Shown: piece by piece, positions 25,194-34,294 of the stretch
Numbering within the stretch: the stretch's first letter is position 1
How the letters are laid out: each line of letters opens with the position of its first letter
Assembly (NCBI RefSeq): GCF_001612805.1
Contig: NZ_BDBD01000016.1
Location: 186,001 to 250,000 of the forward strand
Source: Nocardia coubleae NBRC 108252
GTDB taxonomy: Bacteria > Actinomycetota > Actinomycetes > Mycobacteriales > Mycobacteriaceae
DNA length: 64,000 bases
Reading direction: 5' to 3'
The notes under the pieces: model-generated
Told to the model about the DNA's origin: nothing
What the model saw: the letters and a program-made list of their open reading frames with translations, nothing else
Databases searched by the model: none
Program-made: the position numbers and the translations under genes

Positions 25194-27344
25194 ATGGCTG
25201 GCGAGAATCAGACGGTGGTGTCGGCGCCGATCGCGAAGAAGGTGCCCGTCGAACGGGTGCACCACGGCGACACGTTCGTCGACGAGTACGAGTGGCTGCG
25301 GGACAAGGAAGATCCCGAGGTCATCGCGTACCTGGAGGAGGAGAACGCCTACACCGCGGCGCGCACCGATCAGCTGCAGCCTCTGCGGGACAAGATCTTC
25401 GACGAGATCAAGGCGCGGACCCAGGAAACGGACCTGTCGGTGCCGACCCGGCTGGGGCAGTACTGGTACTACTCGCGCAGCTTCGAGGGCAAGCAGTACG
25501 GCGTGCACTGCCGCTGTCCGATCGACGCGCAGGCCGAGGGCATCGACGCCTGGACGCCGCCGCAACTCGAGGTGGACACCTCCATCGAGGGTGAGCAGGT
25601 GCTGCTCGACAGCAATGTGCTCGCCGAGGGTCTCGACTTCTTCGCCCTCGGTGCGTTCTCGCTGAGCCACGACGGCAACCTGCTCGCCTACTCGGTCGAC
25701 AGCACCGGCGACGAGCGCTACACCCTGCGCATCAAGGACCTGCGCACCGGCGAACTGCTGCCCGACGAGGTCGTCGGCGCCGCACCGGGGGCCACCTGGT
25801 CGCTGGACGGGACGCACATCTTCTATCAGACCGTCGACGAATCCTGGCGCCCCGACACCGTGTGGCGGCACCGCGTCGGCACCGCGTCCACCGACGACGT
25901 GAAGGTCTTCCACGAGCCGGACGAGCGCTACTGGGTGAGCGTCGGCGCCACCCGCTCCGAGAAGTACCTGATGATCTGGCTCGGTTCCAAGATCACCACC
26001 GAGGGCTGGGTGCTGGAGTCGGACAACCCCGAGGGCGAGTTCCGGGTGCTGCTGCCCCGGCGCGAGGGCGTGGAGTACTCGGCCGAGCACGCGGTGATCG
26101 CGGGTGAGGACCGTTTCCTGATCCTGCACAACGACGTGGTCGACGGCGTGAAGGCGGAGAACTTCGTCCTCGCGCAAGCACCTGCCACCGACCCGTCGGC
26201 CATGACGATCCTGATCGGGCACCGCGAGGACGTGCGGCTCGAGGACATCGACGCCTTCGCCGACCACCTGGTGCTCGGCTACCGCCGCGGCGCCCTGCCC
26301 CGCCTCGCGGTGTGGCCGCTCACCCCGGCGGGCTACGGCGAGCTGACAGAACTCGAGTTCGGGCTCGAATTGTTCTCCGCCGGTATGGGTTCCAGCCCGG
26401 AGTGGGAGCAGCCGACGCTGCGGGTGGGTGTCACCTCGTTCATCACCCCGATGCAGGTGTTCGACTACGTGCCAGCTACCGGGGAACTGCTGCTGCGCAA
26501 GGAGCAGCCGGTACTCGGCGGCTACAACGCCGAAGACTATGAGCAGCACCGGGATTGGGCAGTCGCCTCCGACGGCACCCGTATCCCGATCTCGCTGATC
26601 CAGCGGCGCGATCTGCCGTCGGGCCCCAAGCCGATGCTGCTCTACGGGTACGGCTCCTACGAGGCGAGCATCGATCCGTCGTTCTCGGTGTCGCGGCTGT
26701 CGCTGCTGGATCGCGGCATGGTGTTCGCGGTGGCGCATGTGCGCGGCGGCGGCGAGATGGGCCGACTCTGGTACGAGCACGGCAAGACCCTGTCGAAGAT
26801 GAACACCTTCACCGACTTCGTCTCCGTGGCAAGCCATCTCGTCGACGCGGGCACCACCGCACCGGACCGGCTCGTCGCCGACGGCGGCAGCGCGGGCGGT
26901 CTGCTGATGGGTGCGGTGGCTAACCTGGCGCCGGAGCTGTTCGCGGGCATCCTGGCCAATGTCCCGTTCGTGGACCCGCTCACCTCCATCCTCGACCCGT
27001 CGCTGCCGCTGACGGTGATCGAGTGGGACGAGTGGGGTAACCCGTTGGCCGACAAGGACGTCTACGAGTACATGAAGTCGTACTCGCCGTACGAGAACGT
27101 CGAGGCCAAGGACTATCCGCCGATCCTGGCGATCACCAGCCTCAACGACACCCGCGTGCTGTACGTGGAACCGGCCAAGTGGGTCGCCAAGCTGCGCGCC
27201 ACCAAGACCGGTGACAGCGAAGTGCTGCTGAAAACGGAGATGAGCGCGGGTCACGGCGGGGTGAGCGGCCGCTACGAGAAGTGGAAGGAAGTCGCGTTCG
27301 AGTACGCCTGGGTGCTGGACACGGTGGGCTTGGCCGACAAATAG
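25194..27344 (+). CDS. ptrB: S9 family peptidase (oligopeptidase B / prolyl oligopeptidase)
   Basis: The protein has 716 residues, full length for the family. An N-terminal propeller domain (about 75-430) is followed by the catalytic alpha/beta-hydrolase part with GGSAGGLLMGAV (Ser near 565), Asp in ITSLNDTRVLY (about 652) and His in SAGHGGVSGR (about 685). It cleaves short peptides in the cytoplasm. In M. tuberculosis the equivalent gene is split in two (ptrBa/ptrBb) beside purC, from memory; here it is a single open frame and purC is absent. The DUF2334-like gene follows after 62 bases. Confidence 0.93.
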   Translation: MAGENQTVVSAPIAKKVPVERVHHGDTFVDEYEWLRDKEDPEVIAYLEEENAYTAARTDQLQPLRDKIFDEIKARTQETDLSVPTRLGQYWYYSRSFEGKQYGVHCRCPIDAQAEGIDAWTPPQLEVDTSIEGEQVLLDSNVLAEGLDFFALGAFSLSHDGNLLAYSVDSTGDERYTLRIKDLRTGELLPDEVVGAAPGATWSLDGTHIFYQTVDESWRPDTVWRHRVGTASTDDVKVFHEPDERYWVSVGATRSEKYLMIWLGSKITTEGWVLESDNPEGEFRVLLPRREGVEYSAEHAVIAGEDRFLILHNDVVDGVKAENFVLAQAPATDPSAMTILIGHREDVRLEDIDAFADHLVLGYRRGALPRLAVWPLTPAGYGELTELEFGLELFSAGMGSSPEWEQPTLRVGVTSFITPMQVFDYVPATGELLLRKEQPVLGGYNAEDYEQHRDWAVASDGTRIPISLIQRRDLPSGPKPMLLYGYGSYEASIDPSFSVSRLSLLDRGMVFAVAHVRGGGEMGRLWYEHGKTLSKMNTFTDFVSVASHLVDAGTTAPDRLVADGGSAGGLLMGAVANLAPELFAGILANVPFVDPLTSILDPSLPLTVIEWDEWGNPLADKDVYEYMKSYSPYENVEAKDYPPILAITSLNDTRVLYVEPAKWVAKLRATKTGDSEVLLKTEMSAGHGGVSGRYEKWKEVAFEYAWVLDTVGLADK

Positions 27345-27406
27345 ACGCTCGCTACTGTTCATCGCGCAACCACGCTGCCGTCACCTCCGGCTGCCATCGT
27401 TGACAC

Positions 27407-28108
27407 ATGAACGGCGAGCTGATCGTTTCGGTGTCGGGAATCCGGGATACCACGCGCGATGCCGCGATCGAGTTCGCGGAGCTGATGGATCAGCGCGGGG
27501 TGCGGCTGTCGCTGCTGGTCGCGCCCCGGCTGAAGGGAAAATACCGGCTGGTCGACGACCCGGCGACGCAATCGTGGTTGCGCGGGCGGCGGCTGGCCGG
27601 TGACGCCATCGTGCTGCACGGCTACGACCAGGCGGCCACCAAGTCGCGCCGGGCCGAATTCGCGACGCTGCCCCGGCACGAGGCGACGCTGCGGCTCAAA
27701 GCGGCCGACCGGGTGATGGAGCAGGTGCAGTTGCGCACCCGGCTGTTCGCGGCCCCGCGCTGGGACGCCTCCGCCGGTGCGCTCGCCGCCCTCCCCGACG
27801 TGGGTTTCCGCCTCGCCCTCGGCCTGACCACCATGCTCGACCTGGAGAACAATGTGGCGCAGCGCTCGCGGGTGTACGGCATCGGTGAGGGCTTCCGGGC
27901 CGAACCCTGGTGGTGCCGGGCGCTGGTGATGGGCGCGGCCCGCACGGCCCGGCGCGGCGGCGTCCTTCGCCTGGCGATCTCGGGGGCGCAGTTGCAGCGT
28001 TCGGGTCCGCGTCAGGCCGTGCTCGACGCGGTCGACCTCGCGCTCTACCACGGTGCCCGCAGCACCGTTTACCGCTGGGAGCCGGTCCCGGCCAGCAAGG
28101 CCGCCTGA
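27407..28108 (+). CDS. DUF2334-like (polysaccharide deacetylase-fold) protein
   Basis: The protein has 233 residues. The N-terminal VSVSGIRDTTRDAAIEFAELMDQRGVRLSLLVAP and the later IVLHGYDQ and FAAPRWDASAGALAAL fit a deacetylase-like TIM-barrel of DUF2334 type, though the metal-site Asp of classical deacetylases appears altered. There is no signal peptide. It follows ptrB closely and ends before a GC-rich hairpin. Function is unknown; carbohydrate-related activity is only suggested by the fold. Confidence 0.75.
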   Translation: MNGELIVSVSGIRDTTRDAAIEFAELMDQRGVRLSLLVAPRLKGKYRLVDDPATQSWLRGRRLAGDAIVLHGYDQAATKSRRAEFATLPRHEATLRLKAADRVMEQVQLRTRLFAAPRWDASAGALAALPDVGFRLALGLTTMLDLENNVAQRSRVYGIGEGFRAEPWWCRALVMGAARTARRGGVLRLAISGAQLQRSGPRQAVLDAVDLALYHGARSTVYRWEPVPASKAA

Positions 28109-28114
28109 CCGGCC

Positions 28115-28152
28115 CCGCCGCGCGCGAATCGGCGATCACCCGCGCGCGGCGG
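28115..28152 (+). terminator. GC-rich hairpin after the DUF2334-like gene
   Basis: A 12-bp perfect stem (28115-28126 with 28141-28152) and a 14-base loop lie six bases after the stop. No T-run follows. Confidence 0.55.
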
Positions 28153-28305
28153 CGGCCTATCGGCTGCCCTGCCTTCGCTGTCCGAATATTCGCGCTGTAA
28201 TCGTGCCCGTTTCGAAGCCGCCGGTCGGCTGCCGCACGGTTACGATCCTCGAGCGTTATTCGAGGGTTTCCGCTAGTTGTGTGAACACAGCAGGAGGCAG
28301 CGCTG

Positions 28306-29727
28306 ATGACGGGCACCGCGACGAAAGCCGCGACCACCACGAAATACCTGTCCTGGGTGACATTGGCGCTGATGACCACGAGTTCGGTGGCCAGTCTGCG
28401 TTCGGCACCGACAATGGCCGTCTACGGACTTGCCTGTGTTTTCCTCTACATCGTTCCCGCCGTTCTCTTTCTCATGCCTACCTCGCTGGTGGCGGCGGAA
28501 TTGGCATCGGGCTGGGACGGCGGTGTCTACAAATGGGTGGGCGACGGGCTGAGTAAACCGCTGGGTTTCCTCGCGGTGTGGTGCCAGTTCGCCATGACGA
28601 TCTTCTACTATCCGAGCCTGCTGGCTTATGTGGCGAGCACTTTCGCCTACATCATTCACCCCTCGCTCGCGTCGAACGGCCCGTACGTGGCGATCGTGAT
28701 CATCACCGTCTACTGGGCGGGGGTGTATGTGTCCTCGCGCGGCACCAAGACGGTCGCCGGGTTGTCCAGCATGGGACTGATCATCGGCACGCTGATTCCC
28801 GGGACGCTGCTCGTCGTCCTCGGGCTGGTGTTCCTCAGCCAGGGCAATCCTTCGGCGGCACCGATGGACTCGGCGCATCTGCTACCGGCCTGGACCGGCC
28901 TGGCGAGCCTGGTCCTGATCGTGAACAACTTCCTGTCCTACGCGGGAATGGAGATGAACGCGGTCCACGTGTCGTCGCTGCGCAACCCGGGCAAGGAATT
29001 TCCCAAGGCGATGGCATTGGCGGCAGGGTTGGTGCTGGTCATCTTCATCCTGCCCGCCCTGGCGATCAGCTGGGTAGTGCCCTCGGCCAGCCTGAGTCTG
29101 ACGGCCGGTGTGATGCAGGCGTTCGACGGATTCTTCAGCCATTTTCACATCGGATTCCTCACCCCGATCGTCGGCATCGCCCTGGTGGCCGCCGCGCTGG
29201 GTGGGATGCTCACCTGGCTGGCGGGACCTTCCAAGGGGCTGCTGCTGATCGGGCGGAGCGAGGGATATCTGCCGCCGGTTCTCACCCGGCTCAACAAGCA
29301 CGGTGTGCAGCAGAACATGCTCGTCGCCCAAGGAGTTTTCACCACGGCCATCGCCTTGCTCTACGCATTGATTCCCAATGTGTCGAGCGCGTATTGGATT
29401 CTGTCGGTGATCACCACGCAGGTGTATCTCATCATGTATGTGCTGATGTTCGCCGCGGCCGCGAAATTGCGTCGCGACGACCCGGATCATCCCCGTGGTT
29501 ACCGGGCGCCCGCGTTGTACGCGCTGTGTCTGCTCGGATCGGTGTCCTCGGTGGCGGCGTTCGCCATCGGTTTCGTGCCGCCCTCGCAATTCGGTAGCGG
29601 TAATCCGCTGATGTATTTCGCGATCGTCGGCGGCGGTATGGGCATCGTCGGGTTGCTCATTCCCTATCTGTTCTATCGGAATCGCCGCGAAAGCTGGAAG
29701 ATCGCCGTTCCGCAGGAGGCCGAGTGA
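28306..29727 (+). CDS. APC family amino acid permease
   Basis: The protein has 473 residues with about twelve membrane helices. It is a member of the amino acid-polyamine-organocation superfamily, closest in character to the glutamate/GABA antiporter-like branch (long helical stretches, YKWVGDGLSKPLGFLAVWCQF, FLSYAGMEMNAVHVSSLRNPGKEFPKA). The conserved small-residue start of TM1 (WVTLALMTTSSVASLRSAP) is present. Its stop overlaps the next gene, and an M20 peptidase follows, pointing to peptide or amino-acid use. AGGAGG precedes the ATG, and TGTG-N4-CACA lies before that at 28278-28289, a possible operator. Confidence 0.9.
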   Translation: MTGTATKAATTTKYLSWVTLALMTTSSVASLRSAPTMAVYGLACVFLYIVPAVLFLMPTSLVAAELASGWDGGVYKWVGDGLSKPLGFLAVWCQFAMTIFYYPSLLAYVASTFAYIIHPSLASNGPYVAIVIITVYWAGVYVSSRGTKTVAGLSSMGLIIGTLIPGTLLVVLGLVFLSQGNPSAAPMDSAHLLPAWTGLASLVLIVNNFLSYAGMEMNAVHVSSLRNPGKEFPKAMALAAGLVLVIFILPALAISWVVPSASLSLTAGVMQAFDGFFSHFHIGFLTPIVGIALVAAALGGMLTWLAGPSKGLLLIGRSEGYLPPVLTRLNKHGVQQNMLVAQGVFTTAIALLYALIPNVSSAYWILSVITTQVYLIMYVLMFAAAAKLRRDDPDHPRGYRAPALYALCLLGSVSSVAAFAIGFVPPSQFGSGNPLMYFAIVGGGMGIVGLLIPYLFYRNRRESWKIAVPQEAE

Positions 29728-30164
29728 TGAGTACCGCAGATGCCCCCGATCGCACCAGGATCTGGATATACCTCACGGCCGCCGTGCTGCTCGTCGTCTT
29801 CGCCTTGATCGGGTTGCTCACCTTCGACGAAATCCACCGGAACAACGAGGCGACCGCGAAAGCCCAACAGCTGCACAGCAATTTGCTCGCCGCGGGGCTG
29901 CCCGCGCCCGAGCCGGATGTCATCGCCTCGGCGCTCGGTGACGACGGCGGTTCGGTGTGCCAGGATCCGGACGCGGCCCACATCAAGGCGAAATACCAAG
30001 CCGCACTGAGCAATGGCGCGTCCGGGCCTGGACAGCGCCCGGTGATCGGCTCGAAGGAGGCCGCCGAGGCGGTCGGCCAGGCGATCGCCGTCTATTGCCC
30101 GCAGCACCTGGCCGACTACCGTGCACATCTCGACACCCTGCATCTCGACGACACGACGAAGTGA
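29727..30164 (+). CDS. Small membrane-anchored protein, DUF732-like
   Basis: The protein has 145 residues. One N-terminal membrane helix (about residues 12-32) precedes an external domain of about 105 residues with two Cys (GSVCQDP and AVYCPQH). The AVYCPQHLADYRAHLD ending and Cys spacing resemble DUF732, but the match is by eye. The start overlaps the permease stop by one base, and the M20 gene begins eight bases after its stop, so the three genes form a transcriptional unit. A role as an accessory subunit of the permease is inference. Confidence 0.7.
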   Translation: MSTADAPDRTRIWIYLTAAVLLVVFALIGLLTFDEIHRNNEATAKAQQLHSNLLAAGLPAPEPDVIASALGDDGGSVCQDPDAAHIKAKYQAALSNGASGPGQRPVIGSKEAAEAVGQAIAVYCPQHLADYRAHLDTLHLDDTTK

Positions 30165-30172
30165 GGCCACCG

Positions 30173-31525
30173 ATGACGAAGGCTCCCGATGTCGACGCGC
30201 TGCGCGCCAAGGTTTCCGGACTCATGGGCGAGGCGAAAAACGACCTCGCACAGCTGGTTTCGTTCCGGTCCGTGGCCGACCCGCGCCAGTTCCCGGCCGA
30301 AGGCTGCACGTGGGCCGCGCAGTGGGTAGCCGACGCTTTCACCGAGCTCGGGCTGACGGTCGGCCTGCACGAGACGCCCGACGGCAGCCAGGCCGTGATC
30401 GGGCACCGGCCGGGTCCGCCCGGCAGCCCGACGGTGCTGCTGTACTGCCACTACGACGTGCAACCACCACTCGATGACCAGGCATGGGAAACCCCGGTCT
30501 GGACGCTCACCGAGAAGGACGGCCGCTGGTACGGCCGCGGCGCTGCCGACTGCAAGGGCAATATCGTCACCCACCTCACGGCCCTGCGCGCGATCGGACC
30601 CGATTTCCCGGTGGGCATCAAGCTGGTGTCGGAGGGTTCGGAGGAACAGGGCACCGGCGGGCTGGAGAAATTCGTCGTCGCGAATCCCGAGCTGCTCACC
30701 GCCGACGCCATCCTGGTCGCCGACTGCGGCAATTTCGCCGTCGGCCTGCCGACCTTCACCCAGACCCTGCGCGGGCAGGTGAATGTCGTCGTCACCGTGA
30801 CGACCCTCGCCGGGCCGATGCATTCGGGCATGTTCGGTGGGCCGGCACCCGACGCGCTGGCGGCGATGATCCAGCTGCTGTCGTCCCTGCGCGACGAGCA
30901 CGGCAACACCACCATCGACGGCCTCACCGCCGACCAGCAGTGGACCGGGGTGCAATATCCACCCAAGGACTTCCGGGCCGACGCGGGCGTCCTCGACGGC
31001 GTGGACCTGATCGGCGGTGGCACCGTCGCCGACATGCTGTGGGCCCGTCCGGCGCTGACCGTGCTCGGCATGGACGTGCCCGCGGTGGTCGGCTCGTCGG
31101 CGGCGATCCAGCCGAGCACGCGGGCACGGCTCAACCTGCGCATTCCGCCCGGCACCGACCCACAACACGCCTACGAACTGCTGGAAAAGCACCTGCGGGC
31201 GCACACGCCGTGGAACGCGCGGCTCGACATCGAACTGGAGGGGCTCGGCGAACCGTTCGTCGCCGCCGAACACGGCCCCGCCCGCGACGCGATGTCCGAG
31301 GCGATGGCGACCGCGTACGGCCGACCGGCCACGACGGAAGGTCAGGGCGGTTCCATCCCGCTGTGCAATGTCTTCGCCGACACCTACCCGAAGGCCGAGA
31401 TCATGCTGATCGGGGTCGAGGAACCGAAGTGCCTCATCCACGCGCCCAACGAGAGCGTCGATCCGAGCGAGATCGAGCACATGGCGCTGGCCGAGGCGTT
31501 GTTCCTGAGCACCTACGGGCGCTAG
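30173..31525 (+). CDS. M20 family dipeptidase
   Basis: The protein has 450 residues. Metal and catalytic positions are visible: CHYDVQPP (about 95-102), GRGAADCKGN (about 121-130, metal-bridging Asp), EGSEEQGTGGLE (general base Glu and metal Glu), VADCGNF, and a C-terminal His in CLIHAPNESVDP. It should be a cytoplasmic zinc metallopeptidase cutting dipeptides or related amides. The ATG giving MTKAPDVDALRAK was chosen; the longer frame overlaps the preceding gene. It ends overlapping the convergent MBL-fold gene by four bases. Confidence 0.92.
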   Translation: MTKAPDVDALRAKVSGLMGEAKNDLAQLVSFRSVADPRQFPAEGCTWAAQWVADAFTELGLTVGLHETPDGSQAVIGHRPGPPGSPTVLLYCHYDVQPPLDDQAWETPVWTLTEKDGRWYGRGAADCKGNIVTHLTALRAIGPDFPVGIKLVSEGSEEQGTGGLEKFVVANPELLTADAILVADCGNFAVGLPTFTQTLRGQVNVVVTVTTLAGPMHSGMFGGPAPDALAAMIQLLSSLRDEHGNTTIDGLTADQQWTGVQYPPKDFRADAGVLDGVDLIGGGTVADMLWARPALTVLGMDVPAVVGSSAAIQPSTRARLNLRIPPGTDPQHAYELLEKHLRAHTPWNARLDIELEGLGEPFVAAEHGPARDAMSEAMATAYGRPATTEGQGGSIPLCNVFADTYPKAEIMLIGVEEPKCLIHAPNESVDPSEIEHMALAEALFLSTYGR

Positions 31526-32166
31526 AACTGGTCCTGGTCCTCGGGGTCGATCACCCGGAACTCGGTACCGGCCGGCGCCATCTCGGCGAGGCGACCGAAG
31601 TAGATGCCGTGCGCGGAGCGATCGATGATGCCGAAATGGATCGGCAGGGCGGTGCGTGGGTTGACCGCGCGCAGGTAGTCGACGGTGTCCCAGATCCGCA
31701 TCCACGGGGCGACGGCCGGGATGGCGAGCACGCCGACCGGCACCGGCGGCACCCACAGCGAGTCACCCGGATGCACCAGCTGGGCGGGGTCGGCGGCGGT
31801 GCCCAGCTGGAAGACCGTGTTGTCGATCACCGGGATCTCGGGGTGGATCACCGCGTGGCGGCCGCCGCCACCGGTGATCTGTAAGTCGCCGATGTCGAGC
31901 ACCTGACCGGCCGATACCGGCTCCCAGCCCTCGCTGCGCTGCTGGGCCGTCTGCGGGTCGGACAGCAGCCGCGCGCCCGGATTGGCGTCGATCAGGTCGG
32001 CGATCCGGTTCGGGTCGATGTGGTCGGGGTGCTGGTGGGTCACCGCGATCGCGTCCAGACCGGTGATGCCCTCGAACCCGTGCGCGAAGGTGCCGGGATC
32101 GAACAGCACTTTCGCGCCGTGCAGTTCCACGAGGATGCAGGAATGGCCGAAGTGGGCGATACGCAT
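31522..32166 (-). CDS. MBL-fold metal-dependent hydrolase
   Basis: The protein has 214 residues, a small metallo-beta-lactamase-fold protein of the UPF0173/Ula-G-like type. It shows MRIAHFGHSCILVE at the start, the metal motif THQHPDHID (about 64-72) and a later His in PIHFGIID. It is cytoplasmic; the substrate is unknown. TAGCAT lies six bases upstream of the ATG, indicating a leaderless promoter back-to-back with purS. Confidence 0.88.
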   Translation of the reverse strand: MRIAHFGHSCILVELHGAKVLFDPGTFAHGFEGITGLDAIAVTHQHPDHIDPNRIADLIDANPGARLLSDPQTAQQRSEGWEPVSAGQVLDIGDLQITGGGGRHAVIHPEIPVIDNTVFQLGTAADPAQLVHPGDSLWVPPVPVGVLAIPAVAPWMRIWDTVDYLRAVNPRTALPIHFGIIDRSAHGIYFGRLAEMAPAGTEFRVIDPEDQDQF

Positions 32167-32172
32167 GACCCG

Positions 32173-32178
32173 ATGCTA
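32173..32178 (-). promoter_or_regulatory. -10 element of the MBL-fold gene
   Basis: TAGCAT is six bases upstream of the ATG on the minus strand. Confidence 0.4.
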
Positions 32179-32263
32179 TGCGCCACCGACCCCGGAACGC
32201 GGGCACGACGGCCGGGTCAACTAGGATTTCTGCGTAACCCCCACACCACATGAGGAGCATTGC

Positions 32264-32500
32264 GTGGCACGAGTCGTGGTCGAGGTCATGCCGAAGGCCG
32301 AGATTCTGGACCCCCAGGGGCAGGCCGTGGTCGGCGCGCTCCCACGTCTGGGATTCGCCGGCATCTCGGATGTACGGCAGGGCAAGCGATTCGAGCTCGA
32401 GGTGGACGACAGCGTCTCCGACGCCCAGCTCGAACAGATCGCCGAGGCGCTGCTGGCCAATACGGTGATCGAGGACTGGAAGGTCGTCCGGGTCTCATGA
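32264..32500 (+). CDS. purS: Phosphoribosylformylglycinamidine synthase subunit PurS
   Basis: The protein has 78 residues, the normal PurS length, with the family start (MARVVVEVMPKAEILDPQGQAV) and end (ANTVIEDWKVVRV). PurS bridges PurL and PurQ in the small-subunit form of FGAM synthase (fourth step of purine synthesis). It begins with GTG behind GAGGAG and overlaps purQ by four bases. A TAGGAT hexamer at 32222-32227 is a candidate -10. Confidence 0.95.
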   Translation: MARVVVEVMPKAEILDPQGQAVVGALPRLGFAGISDVRQGKRFELEVDDSVSDAQLEQIAEALLANTVIEDWKVVRVS

Positions 32501-33174
32501 GTGCTCGCATCGGGGTCATCACGTTCCCGGGCACGCTCGACGATGTCGACGCGGCCCGCGCGGTGCGCCTGGCGGGCGCCGACGCGGTGAGCCTGTGGCA
32601 CGCCGACGCCGACATCAAGGATGTCGACGCGGTGATCGTGCCCGGTGGCTTCTCCTACGGCGACTACCTGCGCTGCGGCGCCATCGCCCGGTTCGCACCG
32701 GTGATGGGCGAAGTGATCCGCGCCGCGGGCCAGGGCCTGCCGGTGCTCGGCATCTGCAACGGCTTCCAGGTGCTGTGCGAGGCCGGGCTGCTGCCCGGTG
32801 CGCTCACCCGCAACGAGGGCCTGCACTTCATCTGCCGGGACGAATGGCTCACGGTCGAGGCGACGAACACCGCCTGGACCTCGCGGTACGAGCCGGGCGC
32901 GCAGATCCTCGTCCCGCTCAAGTCGGGTGAGGGCCGTTTCCAGGCGTCGACGCAGGTGCTCGACGAGCTGGAGGGTGAGGGCCGCGTGGTGTTCCGCTAC
33001 TCCGGTGACAACCCGAACGGTTCGCAGCGCGGAATCGCGGGCATCTCCTCGGCCAACGGCCGGGTCGTCGGCCTGATGCCGCACCCCGAGCACGCCACCG
33101 AGGCGCTCACCGGGCCCAGCGACGACGGTCTCGGGATGTTCTTCTCCGTGATCGACAGCTTCGTCAACGCCTGA
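32497..33174 (+). CDS. purQ: Phosphoribosylformylglycinamidine synthase subunit PurQ
   Basis: The protein has 225 residues and is the class-I glutaminase subunit that supplies ammonia to PurL. The nucleophile Cys is in GICNGFQVLCEAG (about residue 86), and the His-Glu pair in LMPHPEHATE (about 195). It starts at the ATGA overlap with purS. Its stop is one base from the stop of the convergent AmiC-like gene. The partner purL lies 4.3 kb further on, so the complex is encoded in two places. Confidence 0.96.
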   Translation: MSARIGVITFPGTLDDVDAARAVRLAGADAVSLWHADADIKDVDAVIVPGGFSYGDYLRCGAIARFAPVMGEVIRAAGQGLPVLGICNGFQVLCEAGLLPGALTRNEGLHFICRDEWLTVEATNTAWTSRYEPGAQILVPLKSGEGRFQASTQVLDELEGEGRVVFRYSGDNPNGSQRGIAGISSANGRVVGLMPHPEHATEALTGPSDDGLGMFFSVIDSFVNA

Positions 33175-33175
33175 A

Positions 33176-34240
33176 TCAGTCCAACCGGTCGATGATGTCG
33201 AAATCGACCCCGTCGGCCCGCGCCAGGTGCGTGGGGCCGACGGCCTGATTGCCGAGGAAACCGCGCCGGGTGGCCGGGCCTTCGACGGCGAGACCCTCGG
33301 CCAGCCGGGCCTGCACGGTCGGCACGTCGAGCGTGCCGACGGTGTCGGCCACACCGCGCAGCAGATGCACCGCCTCATAGGTGGAATTGCCGAACGTCGT
33401 GAGCACCGGGGCGAACTTCCCCTGGTGGCGGCGGTAGCGAGCGCGGCGGCCGTCGTTGTCGTCGAGGAAGAAGCTCGAGGCGACATACAGGTTCTTGTTG
33501 GCGCCGGGGCCCGCGCTGAGCAGCACGTTCTCGTCCACCGCCGGGCTGAGACGCGGCAGGAAATCCGACAGCCCCACCGCGGTGAACTGCCTGTTGAAGC
33601 GGGCGGTATCGGCACCGACCATCAGGATCAGGACGGCATCGGCGAACAGCAGGGCAGGTTCGTCCAGGAAGTTCGCGAAATCCGTGGTGCCCATCGGCAC
33701 ATAGCGTTCCAGCACGATATCGGCGGGTGAGGGCAGCGCACGACGCAGCGCGTGCGCGGTATGGCGCGGCCAAACGTAGTCGTTGCCGATCACCGCCCAG
33801 CGCCGCACCCCCAGCTCCCGGCCCATCCACGCGGCGGCGGGCACGGTCTGGTGATCGGGATGTTCGCCGACCATCAGCACGCCCGCGCGCTCGTCGGGCA
33901 GCCCTTCGTGGTCGGTGGCGTACAGATACGGCACCCGGCTGTCGACGGCGGTGGCGACCGCACGGCGCACGGCCGAGGTGTGCCAGCCGGTGATCGCGCC
34001 GACCATTCCGGTGGCCAGCAGCGCCTCGACTTCGGTGGCGACCACGCTCGGTGGGCGGCCGCCGTCGATGGTCGTGAGCCGGATCTCCCGGCCGAGAATC
34101 CCTGTGCCGCTGTTGATTTCGTCTACTGCCAGCGATATCGCCGCTGTACAGGACGGTGCGATGATGCCACCCGGGCCCTGGGTGGGCACGATCGAGAGAA
34201 TCTCGATCGTCTCATCCCGGCTCTCGTCGAAGGTGGGCAT
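33176..34240 (-). CDS. AmiC-like cytosolic periplasmic-binding-fold protein
   Basis: The protein has 354 residues. It has a type I periplasmic-binding (Leu/Ile/Val-binding) fold: IIAPSCTAAISLAVDEINSGTGILGREI near the start, GAITGWHTSAVRRAV, WAVIGNDYVWPRHTAHALRRAL and NSTYEAVHLLRGVADT. No signal peptide or lipobox is present, unlike transport-binding proteins. The GNDYVWPR region and overall length resemble AmiC, the amide sensor that controls an antiterminator, but no AmiR or amidase gene is adjacent. It is divergent from a MarR gene 54 bases away. A cytosolic ligand-sensor role is inference. Confidence 0.7.
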   Translation of the reverse strand: MPTFDESRDETIEILSIVPTQGPGGIIAPSCTAAISLAVDEINSGTGILGREIRLTTIDGGRPPSVVATEVEALLATGMVGAITGWHTSAVRRAVATAVDSRVPYLYATDHEGLPDERAGVLMVGEHPDHQTVPAAAWMGRELGVRRWAVIGNDYVWPRHTAHALRRALPSPADIVLERYVPMGTTDFANFLDEPALLFADAVLILMVGADTARFNRQFTAVGLSDFLPRLSPAVDENVLLSAGPGANKNLYVASSFFLDDNDGRRARYRRHQGKFAPVLTTFGNSTYEAVHLLRGVADTVGTLDVPTVQARLAEGLAVEGPATRRGFLGNQAVGPTHLARADGVDFDIIDRLD

Positions 34241-34245
34241 TCTGT

Positions 34246-34251
34246 ACTCTA
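34246..34251 (-). promoter_or_regulatory. -10 element of the AmiC-like gene
   Basis: TAGAGT lies five bases before the ATG on the minus strand, in the 54-base gap shared with the MarR gene. Confidence 0.35.
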
Positions 34252-34294
34252 TCGCCTAGCTCGAGCAGCATTGTTCGAATGAATTTCTCGGCAG

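Noticed and set aside
25077..27362. Antisense open frame of about 760 codons opposite ptrB
   Set aside because: Same cause as opposite purL; it has no recognisable domain and covers a certain gene.
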